Shown here: positions 1 to 8,722 of the stretch, piece after piece
How the letters are laid out: each line of letters starts with the position of its first letter
How positions within the stretch are numbered: the first letter of the stretch is position 1
Notes under the pieces: model-generated
The model's input: only the letters and a program-made list of their open reading frames with translations
What the model was told of the DNA's origin: nothing
The model's database searches: none
From: Novosphingobium rosa NBRC 15208
GTDB lineage: Bacteria > Pseudomonadota > Alphaproteobacteria > Sphingomonadales > Sphingomonadaceae
DNA: 64,000 bases
Assembly (NCBI RefSeq): GCF_001598555.1
Contig: NZ_BCZE01000012.1
Location: forward strand, 62,001 to 126,000
Direction: 5' to 3'
Program-made: the position numbers and the translations under genes

Positions 1-357
1 TTTCCCGCGCTGTTCGCGGCGGGCATGGCGCTGATCGACACCACGGACGGCATCATGATGCTGGGCGCCTATGAATGGGCTTTCGTCAAGCCGATGCGCA
101 AGCTCTACTACAATATGACGATCACGCTGGTGGCGGCTCTGGTGGCGATCCTGATCGGCGGGATCGAAACCATGGCGCTGATCGCCGACCATCTGCACCT
201 GACGGGCGGCCTGTGGGATGTGTTCGGCGATCTGGCGGGCAGCTTCAACCTGCTGGGCTTCGCCATCGTGGGCCTGTTTGCGCTGAGCTGGGCGCTGAGC
301 TGGGCGATCTATCGCTACAAGCGGCTCGATGAGGTGGAGGTGGTGAGGGAAACCTGA
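1..357 (+). CDS. NiCoT-family nickel/cobalt transporter, C-terminal part (5' end outside window)
   Basis: The frame is open from the first base and ends at 357, so only about the last 118 residues are present. They read FPALFAAGM, then a stretch with LIDTTDGIMMLGAY and VKPMRKLYYN, which is typical of the HoxN/NixA (NiCoT) inner-membrane permeases. Two further hydrophobic segments follow, and the tail is charged. NiCoT permeases take up Ni2+ or Co2+. Next to a complete cobalamin cluster, cobalt uptake for CobN is the likely role (inference). The 3' end overlaps the convergent cobF gene by 43 bp. Ion specificity cannot be read from this fragment. Confidence 0.85.
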   Translation, partial: FPALFAAGMALIDTTDGIMMLGAYEWAFVKPMRKLYYNMTITLVAALVAILIGGIETMALIADHLHLTGGLWDVFGDLAGSFNLLGFAIVGLFALSWALSWAIYRYKRLDEVEVVRET

Positions 358-1094
358 CCCCGCCGCAGCAGATAGATATCCATGATCCATCCGTGGCGCG
401 CGCGTGCTTCCGCCCGCGCCGCCACGATCTGTTCGCCCACATCAGCCAGCGGGCCGGACAGCAGGATCTGGCTGCTCATGCCGACATAGGCGCCCCACCA
501 GATCGAGACACCTTCCGGCGCGAGATGCCGGAACGAACATTCACCATCGAGCATCACCACCGCCGTATCGACCCCGGCAGGCCAGCCTTCCTCGCGCAGC
601 CTGCGCCCGGTGGTGACGATAAAGGGCGCGCCCACCTCATTGAGGGTGATGCCATGGGCGGCGGTCAGCACATTGATCGACATCAGCCCCGGCACGACCT
701 CGACCGCCACATCGGGCAGGCGCCGGGCAATACGCAGGGAACTGTCGTAAAGCGCCGGATCGCCCCAAACCAGCAAGGCCACCTGGCCATCGCTGACATG
801 ATCGGCAATGGTCCGCTGCCAAACCCCGGCGATGGCATCATGCCAGTCATCGACACGGCGCAGATAATCGGGCGTGGCGGGATCGCGCACCGGCAGGTCG
901 AATTCCGCGATCCGCGTGGCGGCGTTGGTCAACACCTCCTCGCAGATGGCGCGGCGCAGATCGGCCAGATCGGCCTTGTCGGCGCCCTTGCGGGGGATCA
1001 GGATCAGATCGGCGCGGTTGATCGCCTTCACCGCCGCCAGCGTCAGCTGATCGAGCCCACCCGTGCCGATGCCGATCAGAACCAGCTCGATCAT
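315..1094 (-). CDS. cobF: Precorrin-6A synthase (deacetylating), CobF
   Basis: CobF methylates precorrin-5 at C-1 and releases acetate, giving precorrin-6A in the aerobic cobalamin pathway. The 259-residue protein starts [13 protein letters not shown], with the glycine-rich loop of tetrapyrrole methylases at residues 8-13, and has VVPGLMSINVLTAAHG in the middle. This ATG overlaps the cobB stop as ATGA, which favours it over an upstream in-frame ATG at 1145. It is the last gene of cobL-cobE-cobM-cobB-cobF. Its length suits the family. Its 3' end runs 43 bp into the convergent permease gene. Confidence 0.93.
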   Translation of the reverse strand: MIELVLIGIGTGGLDQLTLAAVKAINRADLILIPRKGADKADLADLRRAICEEVLTNAATRIAEFDLPVRDPATPDYLRRVDDWHDAIAGVWQRTIADHVSDGQVALLVWGDPALYDSSLRIARRLPDVAVEVVPGLMSINVLTAAHGITLNEVGAPFIVTTGRRLREEGWPAGVDTAVVMLDGECSFRHLAPEGVSIWWGAYVGMSSQILLSGPLADVGEQIVAARAEARARHGWIMDIYLLRRGQVSLTTSTSSSRL

Positions 1095-2401
1095 GCCGAA
1101 GCCTGCGCGATCATATGGAAGAAGCTGCCCGTCGCCAGCCCGCAACGCGACCCGGTTTCCGGCACCGCCGCGCCATTGGCGTCCTCCACATGCGCCAGCG
1201 GCTGATCGGGCTGGGTGAGGATGGTGGCGTAATGGAACTCATGCCCGCGCAGATGTGATCCCGCATCATAGCCGGGGATCGGCGCTTCCAGCCGGGCCAG
1301 ACGATAGCCCAGATGCATCTTGCGCCTGGCGAAGGAGGTCTCCAGCCCCAGCAGCCCCGCCATGCGATGCGCATTGCCCTGAGCGTCCACCAGCACCTGC
1401 CCCATCGCCATATAGCCGCCGCACTCGCCATGCACCGGGCGTGTCCGGGCGAAATGGTTCAGGCCGGCGCGAAAGCCCTCCGCTGCGGCCAGCGGTCCGG
1501 CATGGAGTTCAGGATAGCCGCCGGGCAGCCAGCAGGCATCGGCGCTGTCATCGGGCGCCTGATCGGCCACTGGCGAGAAAGGCAGGATGTCCGCGCCTGC
1601 CGCGCGCCAGCCTTCCAGCAGATGGGGATAGACGAAGGAAAAGGCTTCATCCCAAGCCAGCGCCACGCGCTGCCCCGGCGGCGGTACGGCGACGGGGCGC
1701 GCGGCGGCAAACCCGCCCGATGCCAAACGGCGCAGCCGGTCAAGATCAACATGGCTCGCCACGAAGCTGCCAAGAGACGATAAGGTTTCCGCCAGACCTT
1801 CATGTTCGCCAGCCTGCACCAGCCCCAGATGACGCTCGGGCAGAGTCAGATCGGAACGGCGGGGCAGGGCGCCCAACACCTCGATCCCCGCGCGGGCCAT
1901 GCCGTCCCGGATCAGCGCCTCATGCCGGGGGCTGGCCACCTTGTTGAGGATCACGCCTGCCAGACGCACATTCTGCGCCATCCGCGCGAAACCCAGAGCC
2001 ACCGCCGCCGCCGATTGCGCCTGCCCGGAAACATCCAGCACCAGCACCACCGGCCAGCCTGCCCGCGCCGCGAGTTCAGCACTGGCGCCATTGCCCAGTT
2101 CGCCGGCGCTGGCGACGCCATCGAACAACCCCATCGAGCCTTCCGCCAGCACCAGATCGGTCCCCTGCGCAAAGGAGGCAAGCCCAGCCAACCGCGTCTC
2201 GCCCATGGCCCAGCTGTCGAGATTGTAGGACGGCCTCCCGGCAGCGGCGGCATGAAAGGCCGGATCGATATAGTCCGGCCCGTTCTTGAAGGGCTGCACC
2301 GCCAGTCCGGCAGCACGAAGCGCCGCCAGCAGGCCAAGTGTCACCATCGTCTTGCCCGCGCCCGAAGCCGGGGCGGAAATGACCAGACCCGGTGTCATCA
2401 T
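1091..2401 (-). CDS. cobB: Cobyrinate (hydrogenobyrinate) a,c-diamide synthase, CobB
   Basis: CobB amidates the a and c side chains of hydrogenobyrinic acid, using ATP and glutamine, before cobalt insertion by CobN. The protein has 436 residues. It has a dethiobiotin-synthetase-like P-loop ([10 protein letters not shown], about residues 9-18) and a C-terminal class I amidotransferase domain with the nucleophile Cys327 in HGECGGY. Two ATG codons stand in tandem at the start (2401 and 2398), and the first overlaps the end of cobM. The stop overlaps the cobF start, so the genes are probably translationally coupled. Confidence 0.95.
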   Translation of the reverse strand: MMTPGLVISAPASGAGKTMVTLGLLAALRAAGLAVQPFKNGPDYIDPAFHAAAAGRPSYNLDSWAMGETRLAGLASFAQGTDLVLAEGSMGLFDGVASAGELGNGASAELAARAGWPVVLVLDVSGQAQSAAAVALGFARMAQNVRLAGVILNKVASPRHEALIRDGMARAGIEVLGALPRRSDLTLPERHLGLVQAGEHEGLAETLSSLGSFVASHVDLDRLRRLASGGFAAARPVAVPPPGQRVALAWDEAFSFVYPHLLEGWRAAGADILPFSPVADQAPDDSADACWLPGGYPELHAGPLAAAEGFRAGLNHFARTRPVHGECGGYMAMGQVLVDAQGNAHRMAGLLGLETSFARRKMHLGYRLARLEAPIPGYDAGSHLRGHEFHYATILTQPDQPLAHVEDANGAAVPETGSRCGLATGSFFHMIAQASA

Positions 2402-3180
2402 GCGCTCTCGGGAAAGCGGGGGTTGGTGCCGGTGGGGCGATAGCGCCGGTCGTATTCCTTGGCGTAGAGCTGGCTTTCCGCGAAAGTTTCGCTGCCGATT
2501 GCGTGGCCGACAAGGATCAGCGCGGTGCGCTCCATGCTGCCGTCCACGGCGCTTTCCAGCGTGGAGAGCGTGGCCCGCACGATCCGCTGATCGGGCCAGC
2601 TGGCGCGCCAGACCACGGCGGCGGGGCAGTCCGCGCCATAATGCGGCGTCAGCTCCGCCACCACCTTGTCGAGCAGATGGATCGAGAGATGCAGCGCCAA
2701 TGTCGCTCCCGTGGCGCCGAAGGCGGCCAGGGTCTCGCCCTCGGGCATTTGCGTGGCGCGGCCCTGGGTGCGTGTCAGCACCAGGGATTGCGCCACGCCG
2801 GGCAGGGTGAGTTCGGCCTCAAGCGCGGCGGCGGCGGCGGCGAAGGCGGGCACGCCGGGCGTGACGTCATAGGGAATGCCCAGAGCGCGCAACCGCCGCA
2901 TCTGCTCGCCCATCGCAGACCAGACCGAAAGATCGCCCGAATGCAGCCGCGCCACATCCTGTCCCGCAGCGTGGGCGGCGGCGATCTCGTCCATGATCTG
3001 GTCCAGCGAGAGTGGCGCGGTGTTCACAATCCGCGCGCCTTCGGGGCAATGCGCCAGAACGCCTTCAGGCACCAGCGACCCGGCGTAGAGGCAGACCGGG
3101 CATTCGCTGATGAGCTTTGCCGCGCGCAGGGTCAGCAGATCAGGCGCCCCGGGGCCGGCGCCGATGAAGTGGACGGTCAT
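2398..3180 (-). CDS. cobM: Precorrin-4 C11-methyltransferase, CobM
   Basis: CobM transfers a methyl group from SAM to C-11 of precorrin-4, forming precorrin-5. The 260-residue protein has the tetrapyrrole methylase loop GAGPG at residues 7-11, HSGDLSVW at 80-87, and [11 protein letters not shown] downstream, all typical of the CobM/CbiF group. It overlaps cobB downstream and abuts cobE upstream (4-bp overlap at 3177-3180), so it sits inside the cobL-E-M-B-F operon. Confidence 0.95.
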   Translation of the reverse strand: MTVHFIGAGPGAPDLLTLRAAKLISECPVCLYAGSLVPEGVLAHCPEGARIVNTAPLSLDQIMDEIAAAHAAGQDVARLHSGDLSVWSAMGEQMRRLRALGIPYDVTPGVPAFAAAAAALEAELTLPGVAQSLVLTRTQGRATQMPEGETLAAFGATGATLALHLSIHLLDKVVAELTPHYGADCPAAVVWRASWPDQRIVRATLSTLESAVDGSMERTALILVGHAIGSETFAESQLYAKEYDRRYRPTGTNPRFPESA

Positions 3181-3575
3181 GGAAGGTCTCGCATAAGGTC
3201 TCGCGTCAGGTCTTTCAGGGCGATGGCGGCGCTGGCCGATCCATCGGAGGAAATCCGGCGCGTCACCGCAATATGGGCCGGGGCGTCAAGCGCGGCCAGA
3301 GCGACGGCCTCGGCCACCGATCCGGTCGCAAAATCGGCGAGGATACGCGAGGATTGCGTGGGGGTGGCGATCCCGGCGATGGCGCTGCGTTCGATGGCGA
3401 TCAGCGGCAGGCCGATTTCCCGCGCCAGATCGCGCAAAACAAGGCGATCTGCCCGCTCCGCCAAGGTGGCCAGCGCATCGATGCTGTGGTCGCGACACAG
3501 CTGCGCCAACACCTCACGCAAGGCGTCGAGCGGCGCATCGGCACGGCAGCCCAGACCCGCGACGCAGGAGATCAT
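3177..3575 (-). CDS. cobE: Cobalamin biosynthesis protein CobE (CbiG C-terminal-like)
   Basis: This small protein (132 residues) starts [17 protein letters not shown] and has [16 protein letters not shown] in the middle, the pattern of CobE and of the C-terminal part of CbiG. CbiG opens the ring lactone in the anaerobic pathway; the exact role of CobE in the aerobic pathway is unsettled. The chosen ATG at 3575 overlaps the cobL stop as ATGA; an ATG at 3590 would add five residues. Position inside the cob operon supports the name. Confidence 0.85.
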   Translation of the reverse strand: MISCVAGLGCRADAPLDALREVLAQLCRDHSIDALATLAERADRLVLRDLAREIGLPLIAIERSAIAGIATPTQSSRILADFATGSVAEAVALAALDAPAHIAVTRRISSDGSASAAIALKDLTRDLMRDLP

Positions 3576-4774
3576 CGCACCACGCTCCATTGCACCACGG
3601 GCCGGGCAGGCTGCCAGCCGCGCATCGAGCCCAGCGGGGCGGCCTGCGCCAGTTCGATCCGCAGCAGATCGCCGCCAAACCTTGCCTGCAGCCCCAGCAG
3701 CAGCAGCTCGCTTTCCAGCGTGACGCTATGGGCCACCAGCCGGGTGCCCGGAGCCATGCATGCCCAGAGGCGATTGACCAGACCCTGATCCATGCCCCCG
3801 CCGATAAACACCGCATCGGGCAGGGGCGCATCCGGCAGGTAGGCGTGGCTGGCTTCAACCACGCTAAGACGATGCGCAAGGCCGAAAGCCTGCGCATTGG
3901 CGCGGATGTTGGCGGCGCGCTCGGGCTTGCGTTCGACCGTTACGGCATGCCCGCCGGCCAGACACCATTCCACGCTGATCGATCCCGAACCGGCCCCCAG
4001 ATCCCACAACAGTTCCCCGGTGCGGGGCGCCAGCGCCGAAAGCGCCAAAGCCCGGACGGGGCGCTTGGTGATCTGGCCGTCATGAAGAAACAGATCGTCC
4101 GCCAGACCACTGGCGCGCGGCAGGGCGGCGGGGCCTTGAAACGCGATGCCCATCGCCACGGGGGCGTGGATATCGGACATGGTGAAATCACCCGCTCTGG
4201 TGGTGCGACACCGTTCCTCGGGGCCGCCCAGAGCCTCCAGAACATGGCACCGGCTGGCGCCAAAGCCGCGCTCCGTCAGCCATGCCGCCAGAGCGCCTGC
4301 CGCAGCACCGTCGCGCAGCAGGCAGATCGCCCGCTGGCCATGGCCCATCACCGGCACCAACCGCTCAAAAGGCGCGGCATGCAGGCCGAGGCAGGCGGTA
4401 TCCTCAAGGGGCCAGCCGAGCCGGGCCGCCGCCCAGCTGAAGGTGGAGGGGGCGGGATAAGCCTGCCATTCATCGGCCTCCAGATGCCGCGTCACGCTGG
4501 CGCCGCCGCCAAACCAGAAGGGATCGCCGGAGACCAGCATCGCCACGCTTCGCCCCCGCAAACCCAGCACCGGATCGATGGAGAAGGGCACCGGCCACGC
4601 CTGTGCACGGGGATCGCCCGCCAACCCGGCCAGTGCCAGATGGCGCGGCGCGCCAAACACATGATCGGCCCCGGCCAGCGCCTTGCGGCTTGCGGGAGGC
4701 AGGCCCTCTGCCCTATCCTCGCCGATGCCGATGATCGACAGCCATGCCTTTTCCCCCTCAGCCACAAGACGCAT
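3572..4774 (-). CDS. cobL: Precorrin-6Y C5,15-methyltransferase (decarboxylating), CobL
   Basis: CobL methylates C-5 and C-15 and decarboxylates the acetate side chain at C-12, giving precorrin-8X. The N-terminal half is a tetrapyrrole methylase (CbiE-like, LSIIGIGEDR near the start). The C-terminal half is a CbiT-like class I methyltransferase with LLWDLGAGSGSISVEW, so this is the usual fused form of about 400 residues. The start is uncertain: ATG at 4774 is chosen, GTG at 4765 is possible, and ATG at 4837 would extend far into cobK. Any of these overlaps the 5' end of the divergent cobK. Confidence 0.92.
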   Translation of the reverse strand: MRLVAEGEKAWLSIIGIGEDRAEGLPPASRKALAGADHVFGAPRHLALAGLAGDPRAQAWPVPFSIDPVLGLRGRSVAMLVSGDPFWFGGGASVTRHLEADEWQAYPAPSTFSWAAARLGWPLEDTACLGLHAAPFERLVPVMGHGQRAICLLRDGAAAGALAAWLTERGFGASRCHVLEALGGPEERCRTTRAGDFTMSDIHAPVAMGIAFQGPAALPRASGLADDLFLHDGQITKRPVRALALSALAPRTGELLWDLGAGSGSISVEWCLAGGHAVTVERKPERAANIRANAQAFGLAHRLSVVEASHAYLPDAPLPDAVFIGGGMDQGLVNRLWACMAPGTRLVAHSVTLESELLLLGLQARFGGDLLRIELAQAAPLGSMRGWQPARPVVQWSVVR

Positions 4775-5510
4775 CCTGCTGCTGGGCGGCACCAGCGAGG
4801 CCAGCGCCATGGCGCGGGCTCTGGCCGAAGAGGGCATGGAGGCGGTGTTCTCCTACGCCGGGCGCACGGCCAGCCCGATCACCCAGCCTTTGCCGATGCG
4901 TGTCGGCGGTTTTGGCGGGATCGAGGGACTGGCGCAGTACATCCGCGAGCAGGGCATCACCCATGTCGTGGACGCCACCCATCCCTTTGCCGCGCAGATG
5001 AGCGCCCATGCGGTGGCCGCTTGTTCTCAGGCCAATGTTGCGCTCGCCGCGCTGGAACGCCAGCCATGGGCGCCGCAGACGGGCGATGACTGGCGCATTG
5101 TTCCCGATCTGGCAGCGGCCGTACAGGCCTTGGCCGGCGAACCTGCATGCGTGTTTCTGGCCATCGGCCGGCAAAATCTGGGCCTGTTCGCCGGGCAAAA
5201 GCATCATTACCTGCTGCGCCTTGTCGACCCCGCGCCTCAGCCTCTGGCCAATGCCACGGTGGTGGTGGACCGTGGCCCCTTTACCGTCGGGGGCGATCTG
5301 GCGCTGCTGCGGCGGCATGCCATCACCCATATCGTCGCCAAGAATGCGGGCGGCAGCGGCGCGAGTGCCAAGCTGGAGGCGGCGCGCCTGTTGGGCCTGC
5401 CGGTGATCCTGATCGACCGGCCTTTCATTCCGGATCGGTTGGTGTTCAGCGAGGTGGATCAGGTGATGCGCTGGCTTCATGCCGGCAGCTCCGCGGAACG
5501 GGGCGTATAA
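4731..5510 (+). CDS. cobK: Precorrin-6A reductase, CobK
   Basis: CobK reduces precorrin-6A to precorrin-6B with NADPH. The protein (about 259 residues) has RRILLLGGTSEAS at the N-terminus (Rossmann-like), then THVVDATHPFAAQMS and HIVAKNAGGSGASAKL, the conserved CobK/CbiJ blocks. Possible ATGs lie at 4725 and 4731 (or 4683); no clear ribosome-binding site decides between them. It is the only plus-strand gene among these minus-strand cob genes. Its head overlaps divergent cobL by about 44 bp and its tail overlaps convergent cobJ by 34 bp. Confidence 0.93.
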   Translation: MIDSHAFSPSATRRILLLGGTSEASAMARALAEEGMEAVFSYAGRTASPITQPLPMRVGGFGGIEGLAQYIREQGITHVVDATHPFAAQMSAHAVAACSQANVALAALERQPWAPQTGDDWRIVPDLAAAVQALAGEPACVFLAIGRQNLGLFAGQKHHYLLRLVDPAPQPLANATVVVDRGPFTVGGDLALLRRHAITHIVAKNAGGSGASAKLEAARLLGLPVILIDRPFIPDRLVFSEVDQVMRWLHAGSSAERGV

Positions 5511-6220
5511 ACCCAGTCGCCCACGCGGCGGGTGGCGCTGTTGCCGAGGATCACCACCGTACGCATATCGGCCATCTCGGGCGTCGCTTCGGCCAAGGTG
5601 ACGGTGCGGATGGTCTGCTGCGGCGTTGAAACCGCGCGGGCGAAGATGATCAGGCGTTCGGACTCGCATTCCTCGCGCAGGATGTCCAGCACGCGGGCGA
5701 ATTGATGCGGACGGCTGGCGCTGCGCGGATTGTAGAAGCCCATCGCGAAATCCCCGCGCGCCGCCATGCGCAACCGATGCTCCACCAGAGCGAAGGGTTT
5801 CAGATTGTCCGACAGGTTGATGGCGCAGAAATCATGGCCCAGCGGCGCCCCGGCAGCAGCGGCGGCGGCCAGCATGGCGGTGATGCCTGGCAGAATGGCG
5901 ATCTGCCCCCCCAGATGCCGGGGAGCGCCCTCCAAAGCCTCGAACAGCGCCGAGGCCATGGCGAAAACACCTGGATCGCCCGAGGAGACGATCACGGCCT
6001 GCCGCCCCTCTGCCGCCAGTTCCAGCGCATGAGTGGCGCGGGCCAGTTCCTCGCGGTTGTCGCTGGGGTGCAGGGTGAGGCCGTCACGCGGGGCGATCCG
6101 CTCCACATAGGGCGTGTAGCCCAGAATATCGGTGGCGCGGGCGAGGGCGTTGGTGACCTCCGGGGTAACCATCGCCTCCTTGCCCGGGCCGAGACCCACC
6201 ACGGTGACCGATCCCGTCAT
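5477..6220 (-). CDS. cobJ: Precorrin-3B C17-methyltransferase, CobJ
   Basis: CobJ contracts the ring and methylates C-17 of precorrin-3B, forming precorrin-4. The 247-residue protein has VVGLGPGKEAMVTPEV at the N-terminus, SSGDPGVFAMAS in the active-site region and MGFYNPRSASRPHQ further on, which identify CobJ/CbiH. The start at 6220 overlaps the cobI stop as ATGA. It is the last gene of the long riboswitch-led operon. Confidence 0.95.
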   Translation of the reverse strand: MTGSVTVVGLGPGKEAMVTPEVTNALARATDILGYTPYVERIAPRDGLTLHPSDNREELARATHALELAAEGRQAVIVSSGDPGVFAMASALFEALEGAPRHLGGQIAILPGITAMLAAAAAAGAPLGHDFCAINLSDNLKPFALVEHRLRMAARGDFAMGFYNPRSASRPHQFARVLDILREECESERLIIFARAVSTPQQTIRTVTLAEATPEMADMRTVVILGNSATRRVGDWVYTPRSAELPA

Positions 6221-6951
6221 TCCGCCGCCTCCGGTCGGCGGCCCTGACCGTGGACCAGCACGATGGCGAAGTAGGGGCAGTCGTCGAGATCGGTGTCGGC
6301 CAGACGGATCACGCGCTGGCCCGGCATGGTGCCGCGTTCGACCAGCCATGCCTCATCCAGCCGGCCTGCCGCGGCCAGAGCGCGGCGCACCTTGGGCAGG
6401 TTGCGTCCGGTCTTCATAATGGCGAGCGCATGGGCCTTGCGCATATGACCGACCAGATCCTCTTCGGGCAGCGTGCCCATCAGCACGCTCAGCACATCGT
6501 CACCCCAGGTGATGGGCACTCCGGTGGCATGCCAGCAGCCGGTCATGCCGGTGATGCCGGGGACGACCTCCACCTCGCACAGACCCTGAAGTCTTGTGTG
6601 CAGATGCATGAAAGAGCCGTAGAAAAAGGGATCGCCCTCGCACAGCACAATGACCTCATGGCTGACAGCCAGATCGGCCAGACGGCGGGTCCATTCATCG
6701 TAGAAACTGGCGAGGATCGCATTGTAATCGGCGCTGTCGAAAGCGATTTCGGTGGTGACAGGATATTCCATCGCATGCTCGATGGCATCCTCGCGCAGCA
6801 TGCCCGACACGATGCGCCTTGCCTGCCCGGGGCGCCCGGCCTTGCGGAAATAGGCGACATGGGCAGCCCCCCGCACCAACCTGTCGGCCTTGACGCTCAT
6901 CAGATCGGGATCGCCGGGGCCCAGCCCCACGCAGATGATCCTGCCCATCAT
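6217..6951 (-). CDS. cobI: Precorrin-2 C20-methyltransferase, CobI
   Basis: CobI methylates C-20 of precorrin-2 to give precorrin-3A, the first dedicated step of the corrin branch. The 244-residue protein has VGLGPGDPDL at residues 8-17 and CEGDPFFYGSFM near the middle, both typical of CobI/CbiL. Two tandem ATGs (6951, 6948) overlap the cobH stop; the first is chosen. It overlaps cobJ by 4 bp. The family also contains C-17 and C-11 methylases, but the PFFYGS block and the operon order favour CobI. Confidence 0.95.
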   Translation of the reverse strand: MMGRIICVGLGPGDPDLMSVKADRLVRGAAHVAYFRKAGRPGQARRIVSGMLREDAIEHAMEYPVTTEIAFDSADYNAILASFYDEWTRRLADLAVSHEVIVLCEGDPFFYGSFMHLHTRLQGLCEVEVVPGITGMTGCWHATGVPITWGDDVLSVLMGTLPEEDLVGHMRKAHALAIMKTGRNLPKVRRALAAAGRLDEAWLVERGTMPGQRVIRLADTDLDDCPYFAIVLVHGQGRRPEAAE

Positions 6952-7577
6952 TCCGCCCTGCTGGCCAGAGCGTTGACCGCCGCCACGGTGATCGCCGAGC
7001 CGCCGAGGCGCCCGCGCACCACCATGGCTGGGCACGGCAGCGCCTCCATCAGCGCTTCCTTGGATTCCATCGCGCCGACAAAACCCACCGGGCAGCCGAT
7101 GATGGCGGCGGGGCGAGGGCAGGCGGGGTCTTCCAGCATGTTGAGCAGATGGAACAGCGCCGTCGGCGCATTGCCGATCGCCACCACGCTGCCCGCCAGA
7201 TGCGGCCTCCACAGCTCCAGCGCGGCGGCGGAGCGGGTGTTGCCCATGGTGCGGGCCAGTTCGGGCACCTGGGGATCGTGCAGGGTGCAGATCACTGCGT
7301 TTCCGGCGGGCAGGCGGGCGCGGGTGATCCCTTCGGAGACCATGCGGGCATCGCACAGGATCGGGGCCCCCGCCTCCAGCGCGTCGCGGGCGGCCTGCGC
7401 CATGCCTCCGGAAAAGGCGACATGCGCCTCCAGTCCGACCAGACCGGCGGCGTGGATCATCCGCACCACCACCGGCTCCTGAGCGGGGGTAAAGCGGGCC
7501 AGATCGGCCTCGGCGCGGATCGTGGCGAAGGACTGGCGGTAGATGGCGGCGCCATCCATTTCATAGGTGTAAGGCAT
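6948..7577 (-). CDS. cobH: Precorrin-8X methylmutase, CobH
   Basis: CobH moves the methyl group from C-11 to C-12, turning precorrin-8X into hydrogenobyrinic acid. The 209-residue protein carries the catalytic histidine in RMIHAAG (His42) and the family blocks LCDARMVSEGI, IGNAPTALF and GCPVGFVGA. Its start is one base from the cobG stop and its stop overlaps cobI, so translation is probably coupled. Confidence 0.96.
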   Translation of the reverse strand: MPYTYEMDGAAIYRQSFATIRAEADLARFTPAQEPVVVRMIHAAGLVGLEAHVAFSGGMAQAARDALEAGAPILCDARMVSEGITRARLPAGNAVICTLHDPQVPELARTMGNTRSAAALELWRPHLAGSVVAIGNAPTALFHLLNMLEDPACPRPAAIIGCPVGFVGAMESKEALMEALPCPAMVVRGRLGGSAITVAAVNALASRAE

Positions 7578-8722
7578 CAGGTCCGGGTCATCAGCAGGGT
7601 GGGGTTGGCGAGAAGGTCGGCTTTCGGGTGGCTGGAATGGTTGGCGTCCTGCGCCTTGCAGTCATATCCCAGAGCAAAATCCTCCCCTCGCGCCACCAGC
7701 GTGATATCGGCGGCTCCCGGATGCGCACATCCCTTCAAACAGCCCGACACATGAAGCATCCCGCCCGATGGCACAGACGGCGCGAGTTGGCGAGCCAGAT
7801 CGCGCACCGGACCCAGCGCCTGAGAGCAACCGGGTGCGCCCGTGCAGGCGACCACGCGCAGCAGCGGATCGTCGGGCGCGATGATCAGGCCCGGTAATGC
7901 GGGTTGATGATCGCATCCCTCCAGCAGCAGCATCCGCCATGGGGTAAGGCGCAGGGGCGCAAGATTGGCCAGAGCGGCAAGGGTTTCCGCATGGATCTGG
8001 CCGAATTCCAGCGCCACCATCCGTCCCTGTGGCGTGAGGCCGGGCGAGGGAGAAAAAGGGGTTGCCGCTTCAAGGGGGCACGCAAAGTTGGCAGGCAGCG
8101 CAGCGCCCTGCGCCAGATGCTTGCGCATCCGCCCGCGACCGTCATGAACACCGCCCGACTCCACAAACCAGCGGGCCAGATCGAGGGCTGTCGCGATAGC
8201 GTTCCTCATGGTTGCCGGGGCGCTCGATAAAGCGCCATCGGCCAGCACATGATAGCCATGACCGGCCCGCTCGATCCGGATATCGGCGGAGCTGTCACGC
8301 AGGACGGGGTTTTCACCCGTATCCAGAGCAAAGCCGAACTTGCCCGGCAGCGGAAGATCGCTGGCGGCCAGCGCCTCGGTCAGGTCGCGCGCCAGTTTCT
8401 GCGCGCCGTCATCCTGCCGCCAGAAGGGGGTGACCAGAATGTTGCGGCGGGTCTCGCTGGCTTGATCGGCATCGATCAGGCCGATTTCCGCCAGTCCCCC
8501 CACGATGGCCGCGTGATCGGTAATCCCGCGCAGTTGGAGATTGGCGCGCGCGGAAAGGTCGATCAGGCCATTGCCATGGCGCTTCGCCAGATCGGCCAGC
8601 CCCCGCGCCTGATCCTGCGACAGCCTCCCGCCATGTGCGCGGACCCGCACCACCAGACCATCGCCGGTTTCCATGGGGCGCAGGGCGCCCGGGCACCAGC
8701 CTTTGATCAGCGGCGCGCTCAT
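7577..8722 (-). CDS. cobG: Precorrin-3B synthase, CobG
   Basis: CobG hydroxylates C-20 of precorrin-3A with O2 and forms the gamma-lactone. It marks the aerobic route. The 381-residue protein belongs to the nitrite/sulfite reductase hemoprotein superfamily. The Fe-S cysteines are present: Cys293 and Cys299 (CTGAPGC) and Cys328 and Cys332 (CLKGC). The ATG at 8722 (MSAPLIKGWCPGALRPM) overlaps the cobN stop as ATGA and is preferred to an upstream GTG/ATG reading frame to 8767. Confidence 0.94.
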   Translation of the reverse strand: MSAPLIKGWCPGALRPMETGDGLVVRVRAHGGRLSQDQARGLADLAKRHGNGLIDLSARANLQLRGITDHAAIVGGLAEIGLIDADQASETRRNILVTPFWRQDDGAQKLARDLTEALAASDLPLPGKFGFALDTGENPVLRDSSADIRIERAGHGYHVLADGALSSAPATMRNAIATALDLARWFVESGGVHDGRGRMRKHLAQGAALPANFACPLEAATPFSPSPGLTPQGRMVALEFGQIHAETLAALANLAPLRLTPWRMLLLEGCDHQPALPGLIIAPDDPLLRVVACTGAPGCSQALGPVRDLARQLAPSVPSGGMLHVSGCLKGCAHPGAADITLVARGEDFALGYDCKAQDANHSSHPKADLLANPTLLMTRT

